Assembly: GCA_044361315.1 (NCBI GenBank)
Contig: JBIKJA010000002.1
Coordinates: 248,001-312,000 of the forward strand
DNA: 64,000 nucleotides
Direction: 5' to 3'
From: Crocinitomix sp044361315
Lineage (GTDB): Bacteria > Bacteroidota > Bacteroidia > Flavobacteriales_D > Crocinitomicaceae
The translations under genes were made by a program, and so were the position numbers. The notes below the pieces were generated by a model. It did no database searches and was not told the DNA's origin. It saw only the letters and a program-made list of their open reading frames with translations. Shown piece by piece: positions 56,121 through 64,000 of the stretch; the first letter of the stretch is position 1, and the number at the start of each line of letters is the position of its first letter.

Positions 56121-57358
56121 CAGATTGATTTTATTTGCAAAATGGATTGATTGGTTTTTAAAAATACTGTCTTAGAAAATTTTTGAATGTCTGTTGCGGT
56201 AATTTCGTCGTATTTTTCTAATTCATTATTTAATTCATTCAGCATTCCGAGGTTTTCAAAAAAGGCAATGTTCATGACCCGATTTAAAAGGCTTTGTTCT
56301 GAAAAAACCTTTCCTGTTTTGTGTTTGTTTTTTACTTTTATCAGCTCATTTTCATCCATTTGGAGGCTGGAAATTTTTCCAATTTCAGACCATATTGCAG
56401 CTTCGGCTTCTTGAAAAGTTGTTCCTTTTTGAAGGTGACCAGAAATGACAAAAAGTCCATCGTCGATTGATCCGGTGATGTAGGCTGAAATACTTGAAAA
56501 TTTTTTCTCTTTTACAATTAGCTGATTATAAAGTCGAGATGATTTGCTGCCTGCTAGAATATCTGAGCATAAATCGCCGATATAATGTTCTGCGGTTTTT
56601 CTACCCCCCATTCTATAGGCTAAGTAGATTGCATCCGAAGGTACATTTCGCTCTATTGTTAACCTTCTTTCTTCTGTTTGAGGTGGTTCAGGTGTTAAAT
56701 TACGTTCATGTTTTTGCCGTTTTGGAATGGCGCCGAACCATTTTTGCGCTAATTCTTTTACCTGCTCAAATTCTAAATTTCCACCTACCACTAAAATGGC
56801 ATTTTGAGGCGAATAAAATTGATAGAAAAAATCTTTGACATCTTCCATCCTTGCTTCTTCGATGTGCGAAATTTCTTTTCCGATGGTAGCCCATTTGTAG
56901 GGATGTTTTTTATAAATCAAGGGGCGAAATTGCAGCCAAACGTCACCATAAGGCTGATTTAAATAACGTTGTTTAAATTCCTCAATCACCACTCCTCGTT
57001 GCACTTCCAAACTTTTAGGCGTAAACGCAAGTTCTAACATTCGATCACTTTCTAACCAGAAAGCAGTTTCGACATTTTGAAATGGCACGATGTTGTAATA
57101 GTTGGTAAGGTCGTTACTTGTAAACGCATTACATTCGCCTCCAGCTAATTGCAATGGCGAATCGTAGTTTTGAATATTTTTTGAACCGCCAAACATTAGG
57201 TGTTCGAAGAGATGTGCAAATCCAGTTTTGGACTCATCTTCATCTTTTGCTCCTACATTGTACAATATATTGACAATTGCCAGCGGCGTTGTTTTATCTT
57301 GGTGAAAAATCACCTTGAGTCCATTTTCTAATTTAAATTCTTCAAAATCAATCATCAA
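56120..57358 (-). CDS. M16 family zinc peptidase, catalytic subunit
   Basis: 412 residues with the inverted zinc motif HxxEH visible (FAHLFEHLMFGG near residue 48-59) and the downstream Glu in RGVVIEEFKQRY. The C-terminal half has the typical SSRLYNQLIVKEKKF segment. Two-gene M16 pairs form heterodimers in which one chain supplies zinc and the other helps bind substrate. ATG at 57358 overlaps the TGA of the nitronate monooxygenase-like gene (ATGA), so three genes form one operon. Confidence 0.93.
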   Translation of the reverse strand: MMIDFEEFKLENGLKVIFHQDKTTPLAIVNILYNVGAKDEDESKTGFAHLFEHLMFGGSKNIQNYDSPLQLAGGECNAFTSNDLTNYYNIVPFQNVETAFWLESDRMLELAFTPKSLEVQRGVVIEEFKQRYLNQPYGDVWLQFRPLIYKKHPYKWATIGKEISHIEEARMEDVKDFFYQFYSPQNAILVVGGNLEFEQVKELAQKWFGAIPKRQKHERNLTPEPPQTEERRLTIERNVPSDAIYLAYRMGGRKTAEHYIGDLCSDILAGSKSSRLYNQLIVKEKKFSSISAYITGSIDDGLFVISGHLQKGTTFQEAEAAIWSEIGKISSLQMDENELIKVKNKHKTGKVFSEQSLLNRVMNIAFFENLGMLNELNNELEKYDEITATDIQKFSKTVFLKTNQSILQIKSI

Positions 57359-58311
57359 AACTTGTATTTAGGGATTGTTGATTCGGCTGATGCCACTCTA
57401 AATTCTTGGATAATTTCTGCCACAATTTCTGCTGCTGGTTGAATGCTGTGAATGATACTTGCCACTTGACCAATTTCTAATTCACCTTCGATTAAATCGC
57501 CTTCAAACATTCCTTTTTTGGCCCTTCCTCGACCTAACAATACTTTAAGGTCGCGAATTGGTGCATCTGCGGCATAAGCTTCTTGAATTTTTTGGTAAAA
57601 TTCATTTTTTATTAAACGAACAGGCGTTAATTCTTTTAGCGTTAAATGCGTGCCACCATCACCTGTTTCAACCACCCTGTTTTTAAAATTTAGATGGGCT
57701 GAGGATTCGACGGAAGCGACAAAACGACTTCCAATTTGGACCCCATCTGCGCCTAAAATCATTGCCGCCAACATGCCGCGACCTGTCGCGATGCCACCTG
57801 CGGCGATTATTGGAATTTGTACTTTTTCTTTTACGGCTGGAATTAAGGTAAAGGTGGTTGTTTCTTCGGCTCCATTGTGACCTCCCGCTTCAAAACCTTC
57901 TACGACAACGGCATCAACACCCGCCGCTTCGGCCTTGAGGGCAAATTTTAAACTTGGAACCACGTGAACTACGGTGATTCCATTATTTTTAAGTGTTTCT
58001 GTCCACGTGGCTGGATTTCCGGCAGAGGTAAAAACTATTTTAATTTTGTGTTTTAAAACCAGCTTAATATGTGCCTCGATATCTGGATACAGCATAGGCA
58101 AGTTTACGGCAAACGGTTTGTTGGTTGCAGCTTTGCACTTTAAAAGATGTTCTTCCAAAATTTCTGGATACATCGATCCTGCTCCAATGATTCCTAAACC
58201 ACCTGCATTGCTGACAGAAGATGCTAATTCCCAGCCTGAGCACCAGATCATTCCTGCTTGAATCAGCGGAAATTCAATTCCGAATAACGTTTTGATTCTA
58301 TTCTCTTCCAT
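57355..58311 (-). CDS. Nitronate monooxygenase-like flavoprotein (NMO/FabK family)
   Basis: 318-residue FMN-dependent TIM barrel. Signatures: FPLIQAGMIWCSG at the start, GGLGIIGAG, a central VVVEGFEAGGHNG with the conserved His, and IIAAGGIATGRGM plus GADGVQIGSRFVA for phosphate binding. NMO oxidises alkyl nitronates; FabK-type relatives reduce enoyl-ACP, and the two are not separable with confidence here, although GGHNG favours the NMO side. First gene of the operon with the two M16 peptidases. Confidence 0.85.
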   Translation of the reverse strand: MEENRIKTLFGIEFPLIQAGMIWCSGWELASSVSNAGGLGIIGAGSMYPEILEEHLLKCKAATNKPFAVNLPMLYPDIEAHIKLVLKHKIKIVFTSAGNPATWTETLKNNGITVVHVVPSLKFALKAEAAGVDAVVVEGFEAGGHNGAEETTTFTLIPAVKEKVQIPIIAAGGIATGRGMLAAMILGADGVQIGSRFVASVESSAHLNFKNRVVETGDGGTHLTLKELTPVRLIKNEFYQKIQEAYAADAPIRDLKVLLGRGRAKKGMFEGDLIEGELEIGQVASIIHSIQPAAEIVAEIIQEFRVASAESTIPKYKF

Positions 58312-58448
58312 ACCTTTTGTAACGATTCACTAAATTAGACATAATATCAATGATTTTCGTTGAATTATCGAAAGTTTAGCTTTTTTTTTCTAATTTAGTA
58401 AACTTGAAAGTGTAATTGTTTAATTTTTCACCGTTTAGATTTTTATTT

Positions 58449-59354
58449 ATGAAGAAAATATTCCTTTTTCTATTTTATTTGGTGTCATTGCAAGTATGTA
58501 TTGGGCAGCAATATAATTTGGGTTTTGGTGTACGAGCTGGAGCGTCTAATTTTTTAGGAGATATTGGGAGTGGTGATTTGGCGCGTAATTTTGTTTATAA
58601 CATGGAATTACGCGATACACGATGGGCAGTTGGAGCAACTGTTCGTTATCGTTTTCACCCGATCTTTGCGGTTCAAGGCTCTTTTGATTGGGTTCGATTA
58701 ACTGGCGAGGACGCTAGTTCTGACAACCGTGCTCGCTTAGGAAGAAATTTAAGTTTTAAAAATAATTTATTGCACTTAAATGCCAAATTTGAATGGTATC
58801 CACAATTATTATCTGTGGCTGATGTTGGGTACCGAGGACGTTATCGAGTAGATTATCAAACCTATTTCTTTGCAGGGGTGGGAGGTGTTTATCACAATCC
58901 GAAAGCCCAATATAATGGAGAAAAATATCGCCTTAGACAATTAATGACCGAAGGTGTAAAATATTCGCCAATTGCCTTTACTATGCCATTTGGTGGTGGA
59001 TTTTTCTTCACCTATAAACAAGTGCATCGGTTTGGATTTGAATACGCTTGGAACTGGACATTTACTGATTATTTGGATGATATTAGTACACAATATGCCG
59101 ATCCTTCGCAAATGTCATCTGATCCGATGGCGGCAATTTTAGCGAATAGATATGAAGATGGCTTTGGTATTCCAGATGCTGTTCAGTACGGCCCAGGTAG
59201 TCCACGTGGAGACCCTACGGATCGGGACAATTTTATGACAATGACCATTTCGTATAGCTATTTGATTCGCACGCGAAACAGCCTTTATCGAAATAATTAT
59301 TCTTGGATGTACGGGAATAAACGTCGTTGGGGCGGAACAAAAGCTAAATTCTAA
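58449..59354 (+). CDS. PorG-like outer-membrane beta-barrel protein (DUF6089)
   Basis: 301 residues. ATG 58449 is chosen because it starts the signal peptide (MKKIFLFLFYLVSLQVCIGQ); a near-consensus TAAACTTG box is 43 bases upstream. The first strands read GFGVRAGASNFLGDIGSGDL, then RYRFHPIFAVQGSFDWVRL and LSFKNNLLHLNAKFEWYP, matching the DUF6089/PorG pattern. PorG is an outer-membrane component associated with the T9SS machinery. With at least five T9SS cargo genes in the window a role in secretion fits, but similarity to general barrels is hard to exclude by eye. Confidence 0.75.
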   Translation: MKKIFLFLFYLVSLQVCIGQQYNLGFGVRAGASNFLGDIGSGDLARNFVYNMELRDTRWAVGATVRYRFHPIFAVQGSFDWVRLTGEDASSDNRARLGRNLSFKNNLLHLNAKFEWYPQLLSVADVGYRGRYRVDYQTYFFAGVGGVYHNPKAQYNGEKYRLRQLMTEGVKYSPIAFTMPFGGGFFFTYKQVHRFGFEYAWNWTFTDYLDDISTQYADPSQMSSDPMAAILANRYEDGFGIPDAVQYGPGSPRGDPTDRDNFMTMTISYSYLIRTRNSLYRNNYSWMYGNKRRWGGTKAKF

Positions 59355-59379
59355 TCATCGACGTTGATTTGAAACTTGA

Positions 59380-60651
59380 CTAAGCTTTTAAAACTGTTAA
59401 AAGTTGATTCGATAAATCTTTAATGTTGTGGGCTGAATTATCAAATTGAGGATTAAACAATCGATTTTCAGCTTCTTGGGCATCTAAAAATGCTTTAAAA
59501 ATAGATACTTCCAGGTTCTGATCATCTCGGTAAAAAACTTTCCCAATTTGATGTTTTTCAACATATTCGGTTACTTCACCCTTAACCGAAAATGTCCACA
59601 TAAATTTTTCGACAGCAATGTAATCACAAAATTTTGTTGCAAAATCGCCTTCCGATTTATCGTATTTAAACCATAGCGCAACATCCGAATCGTTGAGAAT
59701 ATTATAGGCATCAAATGGGTCAAGAATCCCATGAATTTGAATGTCCAACTTATGTTCTTGGATAAAGGCTTCAATTTGAGGTGGGCAATATCCCACCAAT
59801 TGGATTTCTGTATTTTGATAAACATCTGGTTTTTCATTTTTCAACCTCAGATAGGCTAAAAAAAATGGTTTCCAATAATAATCTTTGAGCACGTGCAGTG
59901 TTCCAAAATGAACGAATTTTACTTTTTTTCGTAATTGAGGACTTCTTTCTCTAAACTCATAATCTTCTGGATCGAACCCATTTGTAATTACATATATTGG
60001 AGCCGATTGCGGTTGAATTTGTTGAATGAGACGTTTTTGAAATGGGGATACGGTAATAATTTTATCAACGCTTTGCAGCATTTCTTTTTCTAAATTCCGT
60101 TCGTAGTTTATGCGGTCTTGACCGATTGGAGGAGGTTCATTAAAATTATTCCAAGGATCGCGGTAATCTAAAATTATTTCTAATTCGGGAAATCGTTTTT
60201 TTAATTCAACTGCATATTTAATGTATCTGTAAGGTGGCCCTGAAACCACCACTTTAGAAATTTTATCTTGAATAATAATTGCAGGAATGGTTTCTTTAAA
60301 ATGTCTATCCCAAAAGACACTGAAATCCCAATAATTACCCGCAACCTTTTTTTTAAGAAAAAAGAATTGATATCGAAACATTATTTTTCGCCACAAATTA
60401 GCTTTTGAGAACTCTAATAATTCGAGGTAATACGGATAATTTGAAGGAAGTGTGGTATGTTTAAAATTCGCGCTTATGAGATCGGTTTGAAAACTTGATT
60501 TCACTTGTTTCACAGTATTTTTTGCAGAAACCACGTGAACATTGACCTCATCTAAACGAGAAAGGTATTTAACAAATTTCGCCCACCTTCTTCCCCCCAC
60601 CCCTGGAACCGGAGGGAAATAGCTAGAAATTACCAAGATTCCTAATTTCAT
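59380..60651 (-). CDS. Glycosyltransferase (GT-B fold)
   Basis: 423 residues. Opening strand LGILVISSYFPPVPGVGGRR is typical of GT4-type enzymes with a glycine-rich acceptor loop. The middle has VVVSGPPYRY and EIILDYRDPWNNF. The C-terminal half contains DKIITVSPFQKRL, a donor-binding IYVITNGFDPEDY, and VALWFKYDKSEG instead of the usual EGFGL patch. Transfers an unknown sugar in the polysaccharide cluster. Its start overlaps the stop of the acyltransferase gene by four bases (ATGA). Confidence 0.85.
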   Translation of the reverse strand: MKLGILVISSYFPPVPGVGGRRWAKFVKYLSRLDEVNVHVVSAKNTVKQVKSSFQTDLISANFKHTTLPSNYPYYLELLEFSKANLWRKIMFRYQFFFLKKKVAGNYWDFSVFWDRHFKETIPAIIIQDKISKVVVSGPPYRYIKYAVELKKRFPELEIILDYRDPWNNFNEPPPIGQDRINYERNLEKEMLQSVDKIITVSPFQKRLIQQIQPQSAPIYVITNGFDPEDYEFRERSPQLRKKVKFVHFGTLHVLKDYYWKPFFLAYLRLKNEKPDVYQNTEIQLVGYCPPQIEAFIQEHKLDIQIHGILDPFDAYNILNDSDVALWFKYDKSEGDFATKFCDYIAVEKFMWTFSVKGEVTEYVEKHQIGKVFYRDDQNLEVSIFKAFLDAQEAENRLFNPQFDNSAHNIKDLSNQLLTVLKA

Positions 60652-61517
60652 TTTTTTATGATTTTGGCTGGATTTCCAACCACTTTTACATCATCTTCTA
60701 ATGGATTAATGACAACCGCCCCCATCCCAATCTCTACATTATTTCCAATTTGAACGCCATTTTTTATCGAGGCATTTACCCCAACAAACACATTGTTTCC
60801 AACTTTTGACGAACCCGATAAAACAATGCCCGCTGTAAAAATACAGCGCTCACCTACTTCGCAATTGTGCCCAATATTTGTCATTGCCCCAATTTTAGTT
60901 CCTCTTCCAATGCGCGTTGACTTTAAAGCACCTCGTCTTACGGTCGAATTTGGTCCTATTTCTACAAAATCTTCTAAAATGGCATTTCCAATTTGAGGGA
61001 ATTTCTCTAATAAATTAGTGGCAGGATTTAATTGATAACCCAACCCTTCTGTCCCTAATGAAACATGGCTCTTGATGATGCAATTTTCTCCAATTTCGGT
61101 ATTTGCTTCAATCATTACATGGGGAAAAATAATGGTTCCTTTTCCAATGCTTACATTTTGACCAATAAAAACAAATTCGGAAACAGTAAGCTCCTTATTT
61201 TTCCGATGTTCTTCGACACAATTCTTTAGATAATAAGAAGGAGCTGGGGTAAAATTTGATTTTAGAATAAGAGAAAAAATCAATTTTGGTGATTCGTTTG
61301 TCAATAAAAAAGTAACACCGGGTAATTCTTGTTTAAAAAATTCCTGATGCATTAAAACGACTCCACATTTAACGAATTTCAGAAAGGATCCATCTTTCAC
61401 CCAAGTAATTCCCGTTGGTGATTGATTGTCCAATGAAGTTGCCTTTTGGATGGCAAAATCATCCATTCCAACCACATTCAGGTTATAAATTTCAGCAAGC
61501 TTTTTTAATTCGATCAT
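60648..61517 (-). CDS. LpxD-like left-handed beta-helix acyltransferase
   Basis: 289 residues. The N-terminal 110 residues are a small LpxD-type cap; from about 110 to 280 there are hexapeptide repeats (VSIGKGTIIFPHVMIEANTEIG and so on), with the probable catalytic His in IGHNCEVGER and an end KVVGNPAKIIKK. It resembles UDP-3-O-acyl-glucosamine N-acyltransferase in layout but lies in a polysaccharide cluster and is shorter than typical LpxD, so acylation of an amino sugar is more likely than lipid A synthesis itself. Confidence 0.8.
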   Translation of the reverse strand: MIELKKLAEIYNLNVVGMDDFAIQKATSLDNQSPTGITWVKDGSFLKFVKCGVVLMHQEFFKQELPGVTFLLTNESPKLIFSLILKSNFTPAPSYYLKNCVEEHRKNKELTVSEFVFIGQNVSIGKGTIIFPHVMIEANTEIGENCIIKSHVSLGTEGLGYQLNPATNLLEKFPQIGNAILEDFVEIGPNSTVRRGALKSTRIGRGTKIGAMTNIGHNCEVGERCIFTAGIVLSGSSKVGNNVFVGVNASIKNGVQIGNNVEIGMGAVVINPLEDDVKVVGNPAKIIKK

Positions 61518-61553
61518 TCGAGGTTAATTAATTTCTTGTCAAAGCAGCTGATC

Positions 61554-62084
61554 TTATTTGATCTTTTTGATTGGAATTCCTACATAAACCCCTTGTTCGT
61601 CAATATTTTTATTGACAAAACTCATCGCACCGACCACAATATCATTTCCAACTTTTACGCCTCCAGCGATTTTCGAGCCAGCACCTATGTAGGTGTTTTC
61701 GCCAATCACCGATCCATGTACCTCCACTCTTTTATGTGTTGATCCCAAAGTGATGACGTTCGGTCCCAAAAATGAATTCCGCTTTAACAAGACATTGCTG
61801 GTTAAAATCGTTCCGTATTTAATGGTCACGCCATCTTCAATTGTACATTCATTACCGAGTCTTATTCGACCCTGAACGGTTACATCTTTTCCGATCACAA
61901 TTCCTTTTCCTAATTCACAAAAACTTCCCACCACTGAATTATCGCCAATACGAATTCCTGCATGCAAAATTGTATGGTGACCGATCGTGACATTGTTTCC
62001 GATGACAACATCTTCACTAATAACGCAAAAGTGTCCAATCTTACAATTTTCTCCTTGCTTAAAATTCGCTGCAATTACATTCAT
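61554..62084 (-). CDS. Hexapeptide-repeat acetyltransferase of surface sugar synthesis
   Basis: 176 residues, almost all left-handed beta-helix hexapeptides (IGHFCVISEDVVIGNNVTIG, VVGSFCELGKGIVIGKDVTV) with a short C-terminal GVYVGIPIKKIK. Similar in form to WlbB/WbbJ-type sugar O- or N-acetyltransferases, which modify nucleotide sugars. Lies 36 bases before the LpxD-like gene and 69 after the glycosyltransferase gene, on the same strand. Confidence 0.82.
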   Translation of the reverse strand: MNVIAANFKQGENCKIGHFCVISEDVVIGNNVTIGHHTILHAGIRIGDNSVVGSFCELGKGIVIGKDVTVQGRIRLGNECTIEDGVTIKYGTILTSNVLLKRNSFLGPNVITLGSTHKRVEVHGSVIGENTYIGAGSKIAGGVKVGNDIVVGAMSFVNKNIDEQGVYVGIPIKKIK

Positions 62085-62153
62085 AGATTCGTTTAAGAGT
62101 CTTTTTAATGACTAAAATAAATATTTAATTCAACTTTTAACTTTAAAATTCTA

Positions 62154-63329
62154 TTATTTCTTTTCGAAAGACAATCCATCAAAAATTTGTTGACTATAAG
62201 CCTCTTCATTGAATTTTGTTAATACACTGTTATAGGCATTAATACCTAATTGATTCATCTTTTGCGGATTATTATAGGCGTACACCAATCTTTCCATCAA
62301 TGACCCGGCCTCATTGTTTTCATCAATGTATAAACAATCCAAATCCTCCTTAAATATGGAGCGAACAGTTTGTGTTGAAGGAGCGATAAAAGGAATTTGC
62401 GCAAACGCGTATTCAAATAGTTTCAAAGGGCTGCCATACCAATTTGATCCTGGCATAATTGCGATGTTAAATAAGCGTTTAAATTCCTGCAATTCTTCTT
62501 CTGAAACAAATCCTGGTAAATCAACATGATCGATCAAATCTAATTCCTCAACAAGATTTTTAATTTTTTTCCATTCAACTCCATACCCAACAAGGTATAA
62601 TTTCGAATCTGGGTATTCTTTTATAAATTCGGCAAAAACCTTTACAAGCAGCTCGAGCTTATGCCAAGATAAAAACGAACCGATAAATCCAATCGAAAAA
62701 ATGGCTGAAGGAGCGCGCTCAATAATTTCATTTTTGTGAATCACGCAAGGTAAAATTTTGATTGGTACAGGAATTCGATACCGCTGCACCAAATAATTCG
62801 CGCAAGTGGACGAATAGGCCATCACCGAATCTGCATTTTGCATTGTAATTCGCTCCGATGCTTTTATTTTGCGCCAAAAAATAGTTCTAGTGCCATACAT
62901 TTCTAAAAACTGTTCAGCCACTGGCGAATCAAAAATTACGTTCAATTTGGCTTCCCATTTTCTTTTTAACTCAACGCCAACCGTTGATCCAACGGTATGA
63001 AATTCAACAATTTCATCATATTTTTTCCTTTCTAATAGTTGTTTTAAAAGTGATTTTTGTTTAGAAAAATAGATTTTCATCGCCAATGATTGATAAAGCC
63101 ATTTCCATTGTTTTACCATCCGCTTTATTAATCCTTTTAACCCACTGTAAACAATAATTGGCGAATTTTCTTTAGCGACCGAAGCATTATCAAAATAGCC
63201 AAAATCTGCTTCGTCTCCATTTTTGATAAAAGCTTCTTTCACTTCTTTTAAGTAAGCAAGCACAGCCGAATTTGGATTTTTAAGATCAAAATCAGGAATT
63301 GCAATTAATATTAAGACCCTTTTTGCCAC
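62154..63329 (-). CDS. Glycosyltransferase (GT4-like)
   Basis: 391 residues. N-terminal half with RVLILIAIPDFDLKNPNSAV; C-terminal GT4 donor-binding half with FSIGFIGSFLSWHKLELLV, KLYLVGYGVEW, VDLPGFVSEEELQEF and GSPLKLFEYAFAQIPFIAPS, where Glu in KLFEYA is the usual donor-contacting residue. The gene abuts the epimerase gene (stop 63330, start 63329). Sugar and acceptor unknown. Confidence 0.88.
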   Translation of the reverse strand: MAKRVLILIAIPDFDLKNPNSAVLAYLKEVKEAFIKNGDEADFGYFDNASVAKENSPIIVYSGLKGLIKRMVKQWKWLYQSLAMKIYFSKQKSLLKQLLERKKYDEIVEFHTVGSTVGVELKRKWEAKLNVIFDSPVAEQFLEMYGTRTIFWRKIKASERITMQNADSVMAYSSTCANYLVQRYRIPVPIKILPCVIHKNEIIERAPSAIFSIGFIGSFLSWHKLELLVKVFAEFIKEYPDSKLYLVGYGVEWKKIKNLVEELDLIDHVDLPGFVSEEELQEFKRLFNIAIMPGSNWYGSPLKLFEYAFAQIPFIAPSTQTVRSIFKEDLDCLYIDENNEAGSLMERLVYAYNNPQKMNQLGINAYNSVLTKFNEEAYSQQIFDGLSFEKK

Positions 63330-64000
63330 TTATTTCAGATTTTCTTTCATTAATTTTATGCCTTCTTGGAAAGATATTTTTGGGCTCCAGCCAAGCTGTT
63401 TTTGTGCTTTTGAATAATCACAGACCGTTTCAGGAATTTCATTTTTTCTATTCGCTTTTTCACAAATCACTTCTAAATTAGTTCCCCAAACCTGTTGACA
63501 AATTGAAACAACCTCTCCCACCGAATAAGAGATTCCACTTCCAAGATTGTAAATTTCATTTGAGCAATCAGTAGCAACAAGTTCCAAAAAATTAAGCAAG
63601 TCGCTTATATAGAGATAATCTCTTCGAGGAGATAAATCTTTGACTTGAATGGCTTTTCCAGCACTAATTTGACGAACAATTTCCTCAATTAATGTCAGCT
63701 GGTTTCCTTCAACGCCGTACAAATTAAATAAACGAACAATTGAATACGACAAACCATAATGTCTTCCGTAAAATTCGCACAATTCTTCCCCCTGATATTT
63801 ACTTAAGGCATACGGATTTAATACACTGATTTTAGCTTGTTCAGAAATCGGCAATTTTTCTGGAACTCCATACATATAAGAGCTCATATACACCAGTTTA
63901 ATCTGGTTTTTTCTGCAAAATTCAAGTACTTTTGCCGTACCGACAACATTGGTTTGAAAGTAATCCACCGGAGTTTCCCAACTTTGTTGGACGGTACATT
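63330..64000 (-). CDS. NAD-dependent epimerase/dehydratase, N-terminus cut by the window edge
   Basis: At least 223 residues; the frame stays open to base 64000 and the N-terminal NAD-binding GxxGxxG is outside. Visible: PVDYFQTNVVGTAKVLEFCR, VYMSSYMYG, the catalytic Tyr-Lys pair in YALSKYQGEELCEFYGR, then RLFNLYGVEGNQLTL, DYLYISDLLNFLEL and a C-terminal GWSPKISFQEGIKLMKENL. Extended SDR fold of UDP-sugar epimerases or dehydratases. An in-frame ATG at 63968 is internal. Probably the first visible gene of the polysaccharide operon. Confidence 0.9.
   Translation of the reverse strand, partial: CTVQQSWETPVDYFQTNVVGTAKVLEFCRKNQIKLVYMSSYMYGVPEKLPISEQAKISVLNPYALSKYQGEELCEFYGRHYGLSYSIVRLFNLYGVEGNQLTLIEEIVRQISAGKAIQVKDLSPRRDYLYISDLLNFLELVATDCSNEIYNLGSGISYSVGEVVSICQQVWGTNLEVICEKANRKNEIPETVCDYSKAQKQLGWSPKISFQEGIKLMKENLK

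Overview
The window is from a chromosome of a Bacteroidota member, most likely order Flavobacteriales and possibly near the Crocinitomicaceae/Fluviicola group; the family-level guess is from gene content only. Supporting signs are AT-rich DNA, almost no Shine-Dalgarno sites, -7 boxes of the TAnnTTTG type, a fused SecDF, a fused CcsBA, many secreted proteins with type IX secretion (T9SS) C-terminal domains, PKD/Ig-like adhesin modules, DUF1573 and DUF2911 proteins, a BT_3928-type protein and a PorG-like barrel.

Layout. 1-3.8 kb: a probable gcvT tail, secDF and a tatA-like gene. 3.8-4.6 kb: a decayed gene of unknown family and a structured intergenic element. 4.6-10.6 kb (minus): a PKD protein with a gliding-type C-terminal domain, a small PKD protein and ccsBA (cytochrome c maturation). 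10.7-13 kb: a gene graveyard with an SH3/metallo-beta-lactamase-fold remnant, an orphan T9SS sorting tail, one lipoprotein, and a scar made of the 5' end of one downstream gene fused to the 3' end of another. 13-18.5 kb: CotH-kinase surface protein, lipoprotein, a small unknown gene and a glycine-rich adhesin. 18.7-23.7 kb: a tightly coupled operon of PIG-L deacetylase, 37-residue membrane protein, Na+/solute symporter and DUF2911 protein. 24-32.2 kb: two large secreted proteins separated by mobile-element debris (IS1595-family transposase, serine recombinase tail) and ending at tRNA-Arg(ACG).

32.2-49.2 kb (minus): clpS downstream of a 2642-residue TPR/PD40/coiled-coil/SPOR-like protein, a 1535-residue exported protein of unknown family, then prmA, tpiA, a BT_3928-type protein and a DUF1599 protein. 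folP diverges from this block. 50.1-51.9 kb: four tandem DUF1573 genes. 52.4-54.6 kb: recQ. 54.6-54.85 kb: a second structured intergenic element. 54.85-58.3 kb (minus): paired M16 peptidases and a nitronate monooxygenase-like gene. 58.4-59.4 kb: PorG-like protein. 59.4-64 kb (minus): a surface-polysaccharide cluster with two glycosyltransferases, two left-handed beta-helix acyltransferases and a truncated NAD-dependent epimerase.

How they fit together. SecDF, the T9SS-tailed adhesins and the PorG-like protein belong to one export route: Sec across the inner membrane, then T9SS across the outer membrane, with sugar-cluster products as a plausible surface anchor (inference). The least explained items are the giant SPOR-like protein, the 1535-residue protein, the two structured elements in convergent intergenic regions, and the reshuffled CotH/adhesin locus. 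No CRISPR array, rRNA or intact prophage was seen.
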